Source of the DNA: Adhaeretor mobilis
Lineage (GTDB): Bacteria > Planctomycetota > Planctomycetia > Pirellulales > Lacipirellulaceae
Length of the DNA stretch: 64,000 nucleotides
Assembly (NCBI RefSeq): GCF_007741515.1
Contig: NZ_CP036263.1
Location: 4,699,178 to 4,763,177 of the forward strand
Reading direction: 5' to 3'
The first letter of the stretch is position 1, and every line of letters begins with the position of its first letter. The notes beneath the pieces were generated by a model. It did no database searches, was not told the DNA's origin, and was given only the letters and a program-made list of their open reading frames with translations. A program made the translations under genes and the position numbers. Positions 9,098-18,871 of this stretch are shown piece after piece.

Positions 9098-9988
9098 CTA
9101 GTTTTCTTTACGACTTCGACCGAACCCTGCGGCGAAACCGGCAAGCGAGAGGAGAACCGCGCTGGCCGGTTCTGGCACGGCTTGAGCGCCTATGATGAGC
9201 GGGGCGAAATTCTGTTGCCAGATCAAGTAATCCGCGCCGTTGGATTCGGTGTCGTCGTTGGCATCGGCATCGTCGTTCATGCCGTAGGCGGTTTGCCAGA
9301 CGCCTAGGTCTGCACCATCAACGAATGTGTCTTCATTGAAGTCTGCCGGATCGAAGGCGGTGATGCCGAGGGCTAGGATGTTGTCGAAGCCAGCAGTCGC
9401 TGAAACCGGTTGGCCAACCCAAGCTGGATTAGGATTGTGCAGCAAGCGAATTTCGCTAACGCCGGCAAGCGTAGCAGTGATGTCCATCCCCATCGATCCC
9501 GAGTTGCCGGAGACAGGAGTAAAGTTCGACGAATCGAACGAGAGACTTCCGCTCTGCCATTGACTGCTCGACGCAATGGTAGCGCTGCTCGTGGTTGAAA
9601 ATAGACCGCCTGGGCCGTTGATAGCAAATCTGATGTCGAGTGTCGCGCCAGAGTTGTTCAAGATGTCGAATTCCAACTGAGTGATGCCAGCCGCAGTGTA
9701 GTCTCCTGTCCACTCGCTACTCGTATTGAAGGCAACTAGCCGCCCCAGCGAACCGCCACCTCCGCCGGCTTGGATCGAGAGAAAATCGTCCGTCGGGCCG
9801 TCTTGTCCACCCGAAAGAACTGGCCACGGGCCTAATCCATTACGCCAGCCATCGTCGCCAGATTCAAAATCAGCAAGTTGGCCGACGGCGATTGCGTGTG
9901 CGGTGCTGGTGACTACGGCAAAGATGCAAGCGAGCGCAATCGCGGCAAGGTGCTGCACGTAGTCGTACCGATAGCGTCGAAAATTCAT
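9098..9988 (-). CDS. PEP-CTERM protein with dockerin-like repeat
   Basis: A 296-residue secreted protein. A signal peptide ends at about residue 31 (STAHA). Residues 35-205 form a jelly-roll-like domain opening with ADFESGDDGWRNG, a pattern seen in carbohydrate-binding-like modules of planctomycete surface proteins. DFNEDTFVDGADLGVWQTAYG and a second degenerate copy form a dockerin-like pair at about 215-260. The tail VPEPASAVLLSLAGFAAGFG plus RSRKEN is a PEP-CTERM signal. It is likely anchored or released by an exosortase system encoded elsewhere. The protein at 33853 has a similar first domain, so the two may be relatives. Confidence 0.78.
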   Translation of the reverse strand: MNFRRYRYDYVQHLAAIALACIFAVVTSTAHAIAVGQLADFESGDDGWRNGLGPWPVLSGGQDGPTDDFLSIQAGGGGGSLGRLVAFNTSSEWTGDYTAAGITQLEFDILNNSGATLDIRFAINGPGGLFSTTSSATIASSSQWQSGSLSFDSSNFTPVSGNSGSMGMDITATLAGVSEIRLLHNPNPAWVGQPVSATAGFDNILALGITAFDPADFNEDTFVDGADLGVWQTAYGMNDDADANDDTESNGADYLIWQQNFAPLIIGAQAVPEPASAVLLSLAGFAAGFGRSRKEN

Positions 9989-10240
9989 CAGGGCCTCTGG
10001 TTGAGGGGTCTAGCTCTGGTTCCAAACTCCGGCCGCCGGTGCCTAGCTGGCGGTCGTCGATGTTCAACCTAGTATAGTCAGCCGGGAACATGCCTGTCAT
10101 GCGTTTGGCAAGTGGACTTCCCCTTAGCCGCGGCTTTTTGAGAGAGCTTGGGGGGGCGTCGCGATTCCTCCCAGGCATTGTCGGGGAAAGACCGATGGGC
10201 TAAGCTGTGGGATTCGCCTGTTTCGCGTGGGCGTACCCTA

Positions 10241-10314
10241 GCCAGCGTAGCTTCAATTGGCAGAGCACCGCATTCGTAATGCGGGGGTTGCGAGTTCGAT
10301 TCTCGCCGCTGGCT
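10241..10314 (+). tRNA. tRNA-Thr (anticodon CGT)
   Basis: A full cloverleaf can be drawn. The acceptor GCCAGCG pairs with CGCTGGC; the D-stem is GCTT/GAGC; the anticodon stem CCGCA/TGCGG encloses loop TTCGTAA with anticodon CGT; the T-stem GCGAG/CTCGC encloses TTCGATT. The discriminator is T, and no CCA is encoded. The TPR/alpha-CTD gene begins 63 bases downstream. Confidence 0.93.
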
Positions 10315-10376
10315 CTCGATACATTGTAGGTCATACGCAATCCATTGATTCCCTGCCAGGAGCGTTGAGTTCGATC

Positions 10377-11702
10377 ATGTCGCAAGTTCTCGAAACAGAT
10401 ATCAAGCAAATCGTCGTTTCCCCCAGCACGTTCGGCCCGAACGAGATTAAAGACATTTCAGCTGCCATTTCGGCCGACTATGCAAATTTCCGCACGCTCC
10501 GCGAAGCGACTGCCGAGTTACGCGACCAGGAAAGCCGCACGCCAGCTGCCTCGGCTCGCCTGGGTGTTTGCCAGTATCTGGTTGGCAAGTACAGCGCCGC
10601 CATCGAAACGCTAACCACTGCCGATGGAGGTGCCTTGACGCACTTCTTCCTGGGTCGGGCGAACTTGGCGCTCGATAATTACGACGAAGCGCTCACGGCC
10701 TACGAGTCTGCCGAGCGAGCTGGTTACAACAAAGACGAGGTCTCCCTGGCCAAGGCGGAAGCATTGCGTTACATCGGCAGGCCCGAAGAGGCGCTAGCCA
10801 TTTTGAATGAACTTTCTGGTGCCGTCGAGCAAACCGCAGAGTACCTCTATCAACGTTCGGCTACCGTTTCCGCATTGGGTGGTAACCCTTCGGAATCGAT
10901 CGCTCTTTTAGAGCGTGCCGTCGAGAGCGACGATAGCCACGCAGGCGCCCTGTTCGGACTCGCGCTAGTCAACGATCGCCATGGCAACGATGAGTATGCC
11001 TTGCAGCTTTACGAGAAAGCCTCCGGCCAGTTCCCCACACACATTGGCACGCTGCTCAATCTTGGCTTGCTCTACGAAGACAACGGCCACTTCGAGCGTG
11101 CGAAACAATGTTACCAACGCATCCTCGAAGTGTATCCAGCCCACGAACGTGCTCGCCTCTTCTTCAAGGACTCCGATGCTTCGCGTGACATGTTTTACGA
11201 CGAGGAGGCTCGTCGCCGACAAGATCGATTGGCGCAGATACTGAGCGTTCCCGTGACGGACTTCGAACTTTCAGTGCGAAGTCGCAATTGCTTGGAGAAG
11301 ATGGGTGTCATGACGCTCGGCGATCTCACCGAGACGAGCGAGCAGGACCTGCTTTCCAGCAAGAACTTCGGCGAGACTTCGCTGGTAGAAATCCGCGAAA
11401 TGCTCCTCTCCAAAGGCCTCGAACTGGGCCAATTTGCTGCGACCAAGTGGCAAGAAGAGCCTGTCTACCAAAACGACGCCCTTAGCGACGACGAACGAGC
11501 ACTGCTCGATCGGCCGATCGCGGAGTTAAACCTTTCCGTACGTGCCCGCAAGTGCATGGTGCGTCTGGGGCTCACCACGATTGGCGAGTTGGTACGTCGC
11601 ACAGGCGATGACTTGTTGGAATGTAAGAACTTCGGCGTGACGAGCCTGAACGAAGTGCGCGAGAAGCTTACCATCGCCAACTTGAAGCTGCGGGGCGAGT
11701 GA
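10377..11702 (+). CDS. TPR protein with two RNA polymerase alpha-CTD-like modules
   Basis: A 441-residue protein. The ATG at 10377 is the right start, because the longer frame runs back into the tRNA. Residues about 50-270 are tetratricopeptide repeats (for example LDNYDEALTAYESAERAGYN and NLGLLYEDNGHFERAKQCYQ). Two copies of the helix-hairpin-helix C-terminal domain of RNA polymerase alpha follow, at about 288-351 (LSVRSRNCLEKMGVMTLGDL, KNFGETSLVEIREMLLSKGL) and 376-439 (LSVRARKCMVRLGLTTIGEL, KNFGVTSLNEVREKL). In RpoA this domain binds UP-element DNA and activators. A protein with two such domains and a TPR scaffold could bind DNA or mimic RpoA contacts; that role is inference. Related architectures are known in planctomycetes. 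Confidence 0.85.
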   Translation: MSQVLETDIKQIVVSPSTFGPNEIKDISAAISADYANFRTLREATAELRDQESRTPAASARLGVCQYLVGKYSAAIETLTTADGGALTHFFLGRANLALDNYDEALTAYESAERAGYNKDEVSLAKAEALRYIGRPEEALAILNELSGAVEQTAEYLYQRSATVSALGGNPSESIALLERAVESDDSHAGALFGLALVNDRHGNDEYALQLYEKASGQFPTHIGTLLNLGLLYEDNGHFERAKQCYQRILEVYPAHERARLFFKDSDASRDMFYDEEARRRQDRLAQILSVPVTDFELSVRSRNCLEKMGVMTLGDLTETSEQDLLSSKNFGETSLVEIREMLLSKGLELGQFAATKWQEEPVYQNDALSDDERALLDRPIAELNLSVRARKCMVRLGLTTIGELVRRTGDDLLECKNFGVTSLNEVREKLTIANLKLRGE

Positions 11703-11850
11703 GCTCCGAGTTTTGGTTCATTCGAAGCGGTTAGCCGTCATCGTCACGATGTCGCTTCTCCTTTCGTTTCTCGCATCGGATTCTCAACACTGACGACGCC
11801 GGGACGGCGTGGGCTAACTTCGCTTGCGGGAAGAGGCGTGCGCCAAATCA

Positions 11851-12966
11851 ATGAGCAACATGCCGTTCCACTTCGACTTGCTGCACAGTGACCGCGACGC
11901 GCGCCGGGGCTGTTTGCACACACCGCATGGCACCGTGGAGACCCCGGCTTTCATGCCGGTCGGTACGCAGGGCACGATTAAGGGCGTGGACATTGGCCGC
12001 GTTGCGGAGACGGGCGCGCAGATGGTGCTCGCCAACACGTACCACTTGCATCTGCGTCCTGGCGATGAAGTCGTCGCTCAGTTGGGCGATCTGCACGGAT
12101 TCATGAATTGGTCGAAGCCGATTCTCACCGATAGCGGCGGCTTTCAGGTATTTAGCTTGGCTGATCGCTCAAAGGTTGACGAGCAAGGCGTAAAGTTTCG
12201 CTCGCACATCGATGGCTCACTCGTGGATCTTACGCCCGAGCGATCAATGGCGATCCAGGAGAATTTGGGCGCGGACCTCATTATGGCGTTCGACCATGTG
12301 ATCGCGCTGCCCAATACGCCTGAGGCCGTGGCCGATGCGACTTGGCGAAGCGTGCGCTGGGCGGAGCGCTGCCAGAAGGCACACTCGCGCAGCGATCAAT
12401 TGCTTTTGGGTATCGTGCAGGGGGGGCTTGATCATGCCCTTCGCCGTGAGTGTGCCGACGCGATGGTCGCGATGGACTTCGGAGCGTATGCCGTGGGCGG
12501 TCTGAGTGTAGGGGAACCGCCAGAGGAGATGTATGCCGCGATCGAAGCGACGACACCGCATCTTCCCAATGAGCGCCTGCGCTACCTGATGGGCGTGGGT
12601 AAGCCAGAGGACTTGCTAGAGGCGGTGCGGCGGGGGATCGACCTGTTCGATTGCGTGATGCCCACCCGCAATGGGCGAAACGCATTGGTGTTTACCGACG
12701 ACGGCCCGCGACGATTGAAGAACGCTCAGTACACTCTGCAAAGTGAACCGCTGGAGGCCGACTGCCCTTGCCCCGCTTGCCAGCATAGCCGGGGTTACCT
12801 GCGGCATTTGTTCCAAGCCAAGGAGATGCTCGGGCCCGTGCTCGCCTCGATCCACAATCTCACCTATTACCAGCGTCTACTGGCTGAGGCTCGCGAGGCA
12901 ATCGAGGCGGACGCGTTCGAGGAGTTCCATGCGAGAAAACAGGCAGGCTGGGACCAAGGCCGCTAG
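11851..12966 (+). CDS. tgt: Queuine tRNA-ribosyltransferase
   Basis: About 371 residues. Tgt exchanges guanine 34 for a queuine precursor in tRNAs with GUN anticodons. The signature DSGGFQVFSL at about residues 93-102 carries the catalytic Asp. FDCVMPTR near residue 266 supplies the second, nucleophilic Asp. The zinc site CPCPACQHSRGYLRHL follows near residue 303. The length is normal. I chose the ATG at 11851 over the in-frame TTG at 11824 because family members start close to MPFHFDLL. It is followed by yajC and secDF, the classic export-linked arrangement. Confidence 0.95.
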   Translation: MSNMPFHFDLLHSDRDARRGCLHTPHGTVETPAFMPVGTQGTIKGVDIGRVAETGAQMVLANTYHLHLRPGDEVVAQLGDLHGFMNWSKPILTDSGGFQVFSLADRSKVDEQGVKFRSHIDGSLVDLTPERSMAIQENLGADLIMAFDHVIALPNTPEAVADATWRSVRWAERCQKAHSRSDQLLLGIVQGGLDHALRRECADAMVAMDFGAYAVGGLSVGEPPEEMYAAIEATTPHLPNERLRYLMGVGKPEDLLEAVRRGIDLFDCVMPTRNGRNALVFTDDGPRRLKNAQYTLQSEPLEADCPCPACQHSRGYLRHLFQAKEMLGPVLASIHNLTYYQRLLAEAREAIEADAFEEFHARKQAGWDQGR

Positions 12967-13221
12967 TTGCTTGTCGCGAGTCTCCCCCTAGCCTCAGAGC
13001 TATGCCACTCCCCAGGAATCCCCCATGGCACGGATCCTCCAAGACAACTGCGAAGCTATCCTCAAACGCCCTTGTTGCTTACGTCGCTTCGATTTATGAT
13101 GACCCGCTTGTTTCCAGTCAAGTGATAGCAATCCCTGCGTAGCACGCCCACGTGGCGGCCCCGCTGGGTACTCTCCTGGATTTTGACGACATCTCTCGAT
13201 AGCGAATAGCAAGAATCATCA

Positions 13222-13623
13222 GTGGCCAACATTGCCCTCCTTACCAGCGACCTCTTCACGAGTGGTCTGCTGCTTGCCCAAGAGACAATCAAGAAAACGC
13301 CAGAAGGTGACACAGGTGGAAGTGGCCTATTCGGCGGATTGCCGATCACCGCCCTGCTCCCGGTCATCTTGCTGCTGTTCTACTTCATGGTACTACGGCC
13401 TCAACAGAAGGCCCAGAATGAAACACGCGACCAGTTAGAAACACTCAAGGCGAAAGACCGAGTGATCACCATCGGCGGCATTCACGGCACGGTGACCAAT
13501 ATCCAGAAGGAACAGGGCATCGTAACCCTGCAAATCGACGACTCCACTGGCGCAAAACTGCGCGTGGGTACCTCGGCGATCAAGGAAGTTGTGACTGACG
13601 AGAGTAAACCAGACAAGAAGTAA
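13222..13623 (+). CDS. yajC: Preprotein translocase subunit YajC
   Basis: A 133-residue protein starting at GTG. It has one transmembrane segment at about residues 42-62 (ITALLPVILLLFYFMVLRPQ) ending in the family hallmark RPQQK. A small cytoplasmic domain with VITIGGIHGTVTNI and a short charged tail follow. YajC associates with SecDF in the inner membrane and supports Sec export. Its place between tgt and secDF is the conserved one. Confidence 0.93.
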   Translation: MANIALLTSDLFTSGLLLAQETIKKTPEGDTGGSGLFGGLPITALLPVILLLFYFMVLRPQQKAQNETRDQLETLKAKDRVITIGGIHGTVTNIQKEQGIVTLQIDDSTGAKLRVGTSAIKEVVTDESKPDKK

Positions 13624-13744
13624 CTTCTCGCGTAGCACATCTCGGACACTTCATCTGACAGAAACCGAATCTAAGACAAATCGTCAATATTTCATTGGCA
13701 TCAAAAAAACGTTGTAGGCCAACACAATATAGGTAAGCGAAGCA

Positions 13745-16700
13745 ATGCTAAGAAACGGACATTCCCTACTGACACTTTTTGTTCTCGGCTTGGCGCTGTT
13801 TGGCGCCCTCAGCTGCGTGACTCCGACGATTGCCCAGGAAACGGGTGACCAGGAAGCGGTTAGTGAGACCCAAGCAGACGACGAAGTTGCTGTCACCACC
13901 ATTCCTGAGACCGGAGTGAACCCAGAAGGAAGCGCCGCGGGCCCCACTGGAGCAATTGAAACCAATCCGACTGACGTTGCCGAGGAGTTAACCGATCCGA
14001 GTTCTCTCTCCGGCTTCGTCTTGCTCGCCATCGTGATCGCACTTTTCGTGATTCCCACCTTCATTGGCGGCTGGCTTGCGAAGCGTTGGAAAATGGCCGA
14101 TCACGGCTGGAAGATATCCCTGGCGCTCGGAACGATCGCGGCTGCCTTGGTTGTGATTTCCACCGGCGAAGTGAAGCTGGGTCCAGACCTGAGCGGTGGC
14201 ATCACGCTGATCTACGAGCTGGCTGACGGCGCCCAAGAGAGCGAAGACGGAGACGCAGATCGCGGAGACGACTCCAAAATCGACATGGACGGCATGATTA
14301 AGGCGTTGGTCGAACGTGTTGACCCGAGCGGCACCAAGGAAGTGACGATTCGTAAGTACGGCGAAGGCCAAATCGAAATCATTATCCCCAAGGCGAGCCC
14401 ACAGGAGCTGGAGCTAATTCAACGGCAAATCACCACTGCCGGTAAGCTGGAGTTCAGGATCACCGCCTCAGAGAAGTTTCGCAAGCATCAGACAATAATT
14501 AAGAACGCTCGATCACTGAAGCCAGGGAAGAACGAAGTCAGAATCGATGACAAGCTGGTCGCGAAGTGGGTGAAGTTCCGTGAAGGCAGCCCCATCGATA
14601 ATGACAACGGTGGTACCTACGTGAAACGAACCGTTGGCGATACCAAGCAAGCCCTCGTACTGTTCAACGATGGTTTAGATGTCACGGGCGACGACCTGAA
14701 GGCTGCTCGTGTGGGTGTGGATCAAACGAATCAGCCAGCGGTCAAGTTCACCATGAAGCCTAACGGTGCTTGGCGATTTGGCCAGCTCACAGGCAATCAT
14801 TTAGAGAATGCCTCCGGGGCGAAGTACCAGCTTGGTATTTTGATCGACCAAGAACTCAAATCGGCCCCGTCGATTAACGGACGGATCTCAAGCGATGGTG
14901 AAATCTCTGGCCTTGGCACCCAAGAGGAATCGGAATTCCTCGTGGGAATCCTGAAGGCAGGTAGTTTGCCGGCTAACTTGAACAAGATACCCATCAGCCA
15001 GGAACAAATCAGCCCGACACTTGGTGCGGAAACCATCGAGAAGGGCAAGCTGGCCATTGGCATTTCGCTGGCAGCGGTCGTCGTGTTTATGTTGTTCTAC
15101 TATCGGTTTGCGGGCGTCGTCGCCTGTGTAGCATTGGCTGTGAATCTGATTTTGATTCTCGGTTCGATGATGCTCATCAGCGGTGCGTTCACATTGCCTG
15201 GCTTGGCCGGTTTGGTGCTGACTGTGGGTATGTCGGTGGATGCAAACGTGTTAATCTTTGAACGCATCCGCGAAGAACTCAATCGAGGTGCCGCTCTGCG
15301 GATGGCTGTGCGAAATGGGTTTGCTCGTGCGACACAAACTATTGTCGATGCGAATATTACGACGCTCATTACGGCAATCGTGATTTACAAGATTGCTCCT
15401 GATAGTGTGAAAGGCTTCGGCGTGACGCTCATCTTGGGTATTCTCATGAGTATGTACACGGCGATCTTCCTATCGCGATTGGTGTTCGACATCGCAGAGA
15501 AGCTCAAGTTCCTCAAGGGCCTGAGCATGGGCCGCATCCTTGGCGAAACATCCATTGATTTCCTCGGCAAGCGAGGCATTGCTGCTACGCTGTCGGCCAT
15601 CGTTATCGCCATTGGCATTTTCGGCATCAGCGGACGCGGTGCCGACTTGCTGAACATCGACTTTACCGGCGGTAGCTCTGTGACGATGGTGCTCAACAAA
15701 GAGAACGCGATGGATTTCTCCGACGTGAAAGCTGTGCTAGACGGAAGTTCACTGAAGGATAAGAATCTTTCGCTGGTAGAAGTGGGCGAGGACAATACCC
15801 ACTATCGTGTGACAAGCGTGGAAGAAGATGTTGAAGCAGTGCAAGAGATGCTCGAAGAACTCTTCGGCGAGAAGCTGCAGACTTACAAAGTCAACTACGA
15901 CAAGGTAAAGCCGCTAGGTGACGATCAGGCTTCTGCTGGCGTTCCTCAATCGGAGAATCGTCTACGTGAACTCGACCTGCTGGGCATGGTGCCGACCCCT
16001 TCGACGATAGCTTGGTCATCCACAATGGTTTTACAAGTCGCACAGGCTGAGCCGAGAGAAGCTGCCGCGGAAGAAACTGCTGAGCAACCTGCTGTAGAAA
16101 TTGAGGAGCAGGCCGAAGGCGAATCTGAAGACACTTCCGGCGAAGACGCAATCGAGGAAGTCGTAGCGGAGGAAGGCTCCGAGGCTGAGAAAGAGGCTGA
16201 CGATGCAACTGTTACTAGTAGCTTCAGTAGCGAGTCCGATCAGTTTGCCAATGGTACTTCCACGCATCTTACCTTTAGCGGTAGCGAGGGACTCAGCGGG
16301 CTGACCTACGACGCCCTTGTACAAGCGCTCGCCGATGCTTTGAAAGCGACCGGTAACGAAGGCGTTGCAGTGGAAATCAGTAACGACGAGTACTTGGCCT
16401 CTGGTGGAACGGCACGCGCGTTTGCCGACTGGGACGTGAAACTCGCCCTGCCCGAGGCAGCTGCCACCGAAGTGCTTGCAGCCCTGCAGAAGAAAACCAA
16501 CGCCCAGGCGGTGTTCCCGCTGGCGAATAAAATCGGCGGTCGCGTGGCCGGCAACATGAAAAAAGATGCGATTGCGGCGGTTGTTATCTGCTTGGTGGGC
16601 ATCATCGGCTACATTTGGTTCCGATTTCAACGTGTCATGTACGGCCTAGCCGCTGTGCTGGCCTTAGTTCACGATGTTGCCGTCACCCTCGGCGTAATTG

Positions 16701-17155
16701 CCTTGAGCGGTTACTTGGTCAGCAGCGTCCCCGAGCTTGCCGGTTCGCTGATGATCGAGAAATTCCAGCTTAGCCTGCCAATTGTGGCCGCTCTGCTGAC
16801 GATCATCGGTTATTCGCTCAACGATACAATTGTGGTGTTCGACCGCATCCGCGAAGTGAAGGGCAAGAGTCCTACGCTCACCAGAGAAATGATTAACGAA
16901 AGCATCAACCAAACGCTTTCGCGAACATTGCTCACTTCGTTGACCACCCTGATCACCGTGTTGATCTTGTACGTATTCGGCGGCGACGGCATCCACGGCT
17001 TCGCATTTGCTTTGGTGATTGGCGTGATTGTGGGTACGTACAGTTCGATCTTTATCGCTTCACCAGCGCTCTTGTGGATGAGCCAACGTGCTGAAGCCGC
17101 GGCTAGCAAAGGTCAGGTTGGCGGCAGTTCGAACTTGGCTGGCAAGTCGCGTTAA
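13745..17155 (+). CDS. secDF: Fused protein translocase subunit SecDF
   Basis: A 1136-residue fusion of SecD and SecF, the proton-driven subunits that help pull exported proteins through SecYEG. A cleavable-looking signal and an acidic region precede a first membrane helix. SecD motifs are GPDLSGGITLIYEL near residue 145, an altered D4 region ending GILKAGSLPANL near 410, and GMSVDANVLIFERIREE near 494. SecF motifs are LNIDFTGGSS near 636, LVHDVAVTLGV near 974 and GYSLNDTIVVFDRIRE near 1021. Between the SecF first periplasmic strand region and its membrane part lies an insertion rich in Glu and Ala at about 768-835, absent from the short SecF of most bacteria. It sits 121 bases after yajC and is probably co-transcribed. 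Confidence 0.95.
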   Translation: MLRNGHSLLTLFVLGLALFGALSCVTPTIAQETGDQEAVSETQADDEVAVTTIPETGVNPEGSAAGPTGAIETNPTDVAEELTDPSSLSGFVLLAIVIALFVIPTFIGGWLAKRWKMADHGWKISLALGTIAAALVVISTGEVKLGPDLSGGITLIYELADGAQESEDGDADRGDDSKIDMDGMIKALVERVDPSGTKEVTIRKYGEGQIEIIIPKASPQELELIQRQITTAGKLEFRITASEKFRKHQTIIKNARSLKPGKNEVRIDDKLVAKWVKFREGSPIDNDNGGTYVKRTVGDTKQALVLFNDGLDVTGDDLKAARVGVDQTNQPAVKFTMKPNGAWRFGQLTGNHLENASGAKYQLGILIDQELKSAPSINGRISSDGEISGLGTQEESEFLVGILKAGSLPANLNKIPISQEQISPTLGAETIEKGKLAIGISLAAVVVFMLFYYRFAGVVACVALAVNLILILGSMMLISGAFTLPGLAGLVLTVGMSVDANVLIFERIREELNRGAALRMAVRNGFARATQTIVDANITTLITAIVIYKIAPDSVKGFGVTLILGILMSMYTAIFLSRLVFDIAEKLKFLKGLSMGRILGETSIDFLGKRGIAATLSAIVIAIGIFGISGRGADLLNIDFTGGSSVTMVLNKENAMDFSDVKAVLDGSSLKDKNLSLVEVGEDNTHYRVTSVEEDVEAVQEMLEELFGEKLQTYKVNYDKVKPLGDDQASAGVPQSENRLRELDLLGMVPTPSTIAWSSTMVLQVAQAEPREAAAEETAEQPAVEIEEQAEGESEDTSGEDAIEEVVAEEGSEAEKEADDATVTSSFSSESDQFANGTSTHLTFSGSEGLSGLTYDALVQALADALKATGNEGVAVEISNDEYLASGGTARAFADWDVKLALPEAAATEVLAALQKKTNAQAVFPLANKIGGRVAGNMKKDAIAAVVICLVGIIGYIWFRFQRVMYGLAAVLALVHDVAVTLGVIALSGYLVSSVPELAGSLMIEKFQLSLPIVAALLTIIGYSLNDTIVVFDRIREVKGKSPTLTREMINESINQTLSRTLLTSLTTLITVLILYVFGGDGIHGFAFALVIGVIVGTYSSIFIASPALLWMSQRAEAAASKGQVGGSSNLAGKSR

Positions 17156-17406
17156 AGTTTGCCCCAGCGGCACAGTCGATCTTGTTTCTGGACATTCGGT
17201 CCGCAGCTACGCAGCTACGGTGATTTCGTATCCCCCTGGGAGACGATCTTCAGCTGTGATGCGCCCCTATTCTGTACTGTGGAACGACACTTGTTTGCTT
17301 GCGACTAGATTGTTTACTAGGCCTGCTCTGCAACTCAGTGAGATCACGGTGCAATTACCGCGGCGAAATGTGAGATGCCCGTACTCTACGAATCCCAAAA
17401 CGCTCT

Positions 17407-18204
17407 ATGATCACGCGTCGAAGAAAAATCACAACTGCTGCCGTTGTGCTGGCGATAGGCATAGCGCTGGCGTGGCCGTTTCGCAAGGGAGATGAAGTCG
17501 CTCAGCCTACGCTGGCACCGGTGGCTGCGTTACCAACGCAGGCTCACACGGTGCCATCTGAAACAGTGCCGTCCCAAAACATCGCAACCTTGAAACCAGA
17601 GCGACTTGCCGGGCCGGTTGATCTTTCGAATCACCCCACGCTTTTGCCGCCTATGCCTCAGAAGAGCCAGGCGACGGGAACCGTTGCCCAGATGACGGGG
17701 CTCGGTAGCGACATCGTGCCGACGCCCGCTTCGGAGCCTGTCGCACGCCAGTCCGTCGCTCCTTCATTGTCTGGCCCTGTGCCGGATTTACCGCAACCAT
17801 TGTCTCCCTTTGTAGCTAGCTCGTCACACGGCGTTTCCGGTCCCTCGACTAGTTCAACGGCTCAACATCCTGTTGTTTCGCTTGACCCAAGTGCACCACG
17901 TCCGGTGTATTCGATTGCTGCTAGACCGCCGCGACACGCCGCGACTCAATCGGAAGCAGACGCCGACAAAGACATCGACGAGGAAGGTTCAGACAATCTC
18001 GACGACCTGCGAATCCATGTGGTGCACAATGGTGACACGTTGCAGCGCTTAGCGAAGCGTTACCTAGATGACGAGCGGCGGGCGCTGGAAATCTTCGACC
18101 TAAATCGCGAGACGCTTAGCAACCCTCACTTGCTGCCGATCGGGACGGAGATCGTGATCCCGCCAAAAGTGATTTCGCCGATTGACGCGTTGCAAGTCAA
18201 GTAG
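17407..18204 (+). CDS. Membrane-anchored LysM-domain protein
   Basis: A 265-residue protein with an N-terminal hydrophobic anchor (residues 8-24, then WPFRK). A long Pro/Ser/Ala-rich linker runs to about residue 190. The C-terminal LysM domain at about 197-250 reads HVVHNGDTLQRLAKRYLDDE, then IFDLNRETLSNPHLLPIGTE and IVIPP. LysM binds peptidoglycan or chitin-like glycans, so the protein probably links the inner membrane to the wall. Its 3' end abuts an IS3 fragment on the other strand. An unrelated tail of that fragment's frame runs into this gene antisense. Confidence 0.82.
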   Translation: MITRRRKITTAAVVLAIGIALAWPFRKGDEVAQPTLAPVAALPTQAHTVPSETVPSQNIATLKPERLAGPVDLSNHPTLLPPMPQKSQATGTVAQMTGLGSDIVPTPASEPVARQSVAPSLSGPVPDLPQPLSPFVASSSHGVSGPSTSSTAQHPVVSLDPSAPRPVYSIAARPPRHAATQSEADADKDIDEEGSDNLDDLRIHVVHNGDTLQRLAKRYLDDERRALEIFDLNRETLSNPHLLPIGTEIVIPPKVISPIDALQVK

Positions 18205-18236
18205 CGAGGGGAACGCGGTCTAGCAAGAAGCGGGGC

Positions 18237-18473
18237 GAACTTCTTATCGAGCGTTAGGTCTGCTACCAGTTGCTTGAGCTTCTTGTTCTCCTCTTCCAAG
18301 CTCTTCAACTTGCATACCTCAGCAAGGCCCATGACCGCAAACTTCTTCTTCCAGCGGTAGAAGGTCTGTTCGCTGATTCCCAACTTCCGGACGATCTCGA
18401 CGATCGCCGTTCCGGATTCGTGTTGGCGGATCACGAACCCGATCTGCTCCTCAGTGAAACGCTGTCGAGCCAT
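18237..18473 (-). pseudogene. Truncated IS3-family OrfA (transposase HTH subunit)
   Basis: The first 79 residues from the ATG at 18473 (with AGGAG upstream) are typical IS3-family OrfA. They comprise MARQRFTEEQIGFVIRQHES, the helix-turn-helix GISEQTFYRWKKKF, and a coiled coil KSLEEENKKLKQLVADLTLD. After KKF the homology stops and the frame continues into sequence antisense to the LysM gene. OrfB, the catalytic DDE subunit, is absent, so the element is dead. I see no gene in the remaining 18474-18871 stretch apart from a dyad at 18720. Confidence 0.82.
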
Positions 18474-18719
18474 GATTCCTGGTCTCCTTTCGAAGGGCAA
18501 ACGCCTAAGACTCTCACACTTCGCATGGCCCAAGAAACAGGGGAAAGGTCACATACCCCAAGCAACCTCGAATATGGCCCTCCTCCTTTGGAAAGACACT
18601 CCTGTTGGCCGCGCCCCCGAACCTGCCTTGGTCCGTACCATCGGGTTCGCGGAGGTGTTTTCACCGCTATCCGTTTGATGTCCATTGAAACCGCTTCGAT
18701 ACGATGACTCAGCTCGCAC

Positions 18720-18750
18720 TGCTATCACGTTAAGGATTGCTGTGATAGCA
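18720..18750. promoter_or_regulatory. 9-bp dyad upstream of the porin gene
   Basis: TGCTATCAC (18720-18728) and GTGATAGCA (18742-18750) are perfect reverse complements separated by 13 bases. The element sits about 120 bases before the porin start. It could be an operator or an RNA hairpin; CTCGTTTT follows it, so a weak terminator is also possible. Confidence 0.4.
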
Positions 18751-18871
18751 CTCGTTTTAAACTGTAGGGAATGAAGAGACTTTTCCGATAGAACGGAATG
18801 TGATTCCCTGCGCGCTCAGTGGGCACTTCACTACTTTTCATCCACCATTGTTGCTATTCAACTTGCCAATA

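Noticed and set aside
16031..16630. 199-codon open frame antisense to secDF
   Set aside because: Lies fully inside a clear secDF coding region, with no start signal or recognisable domain.
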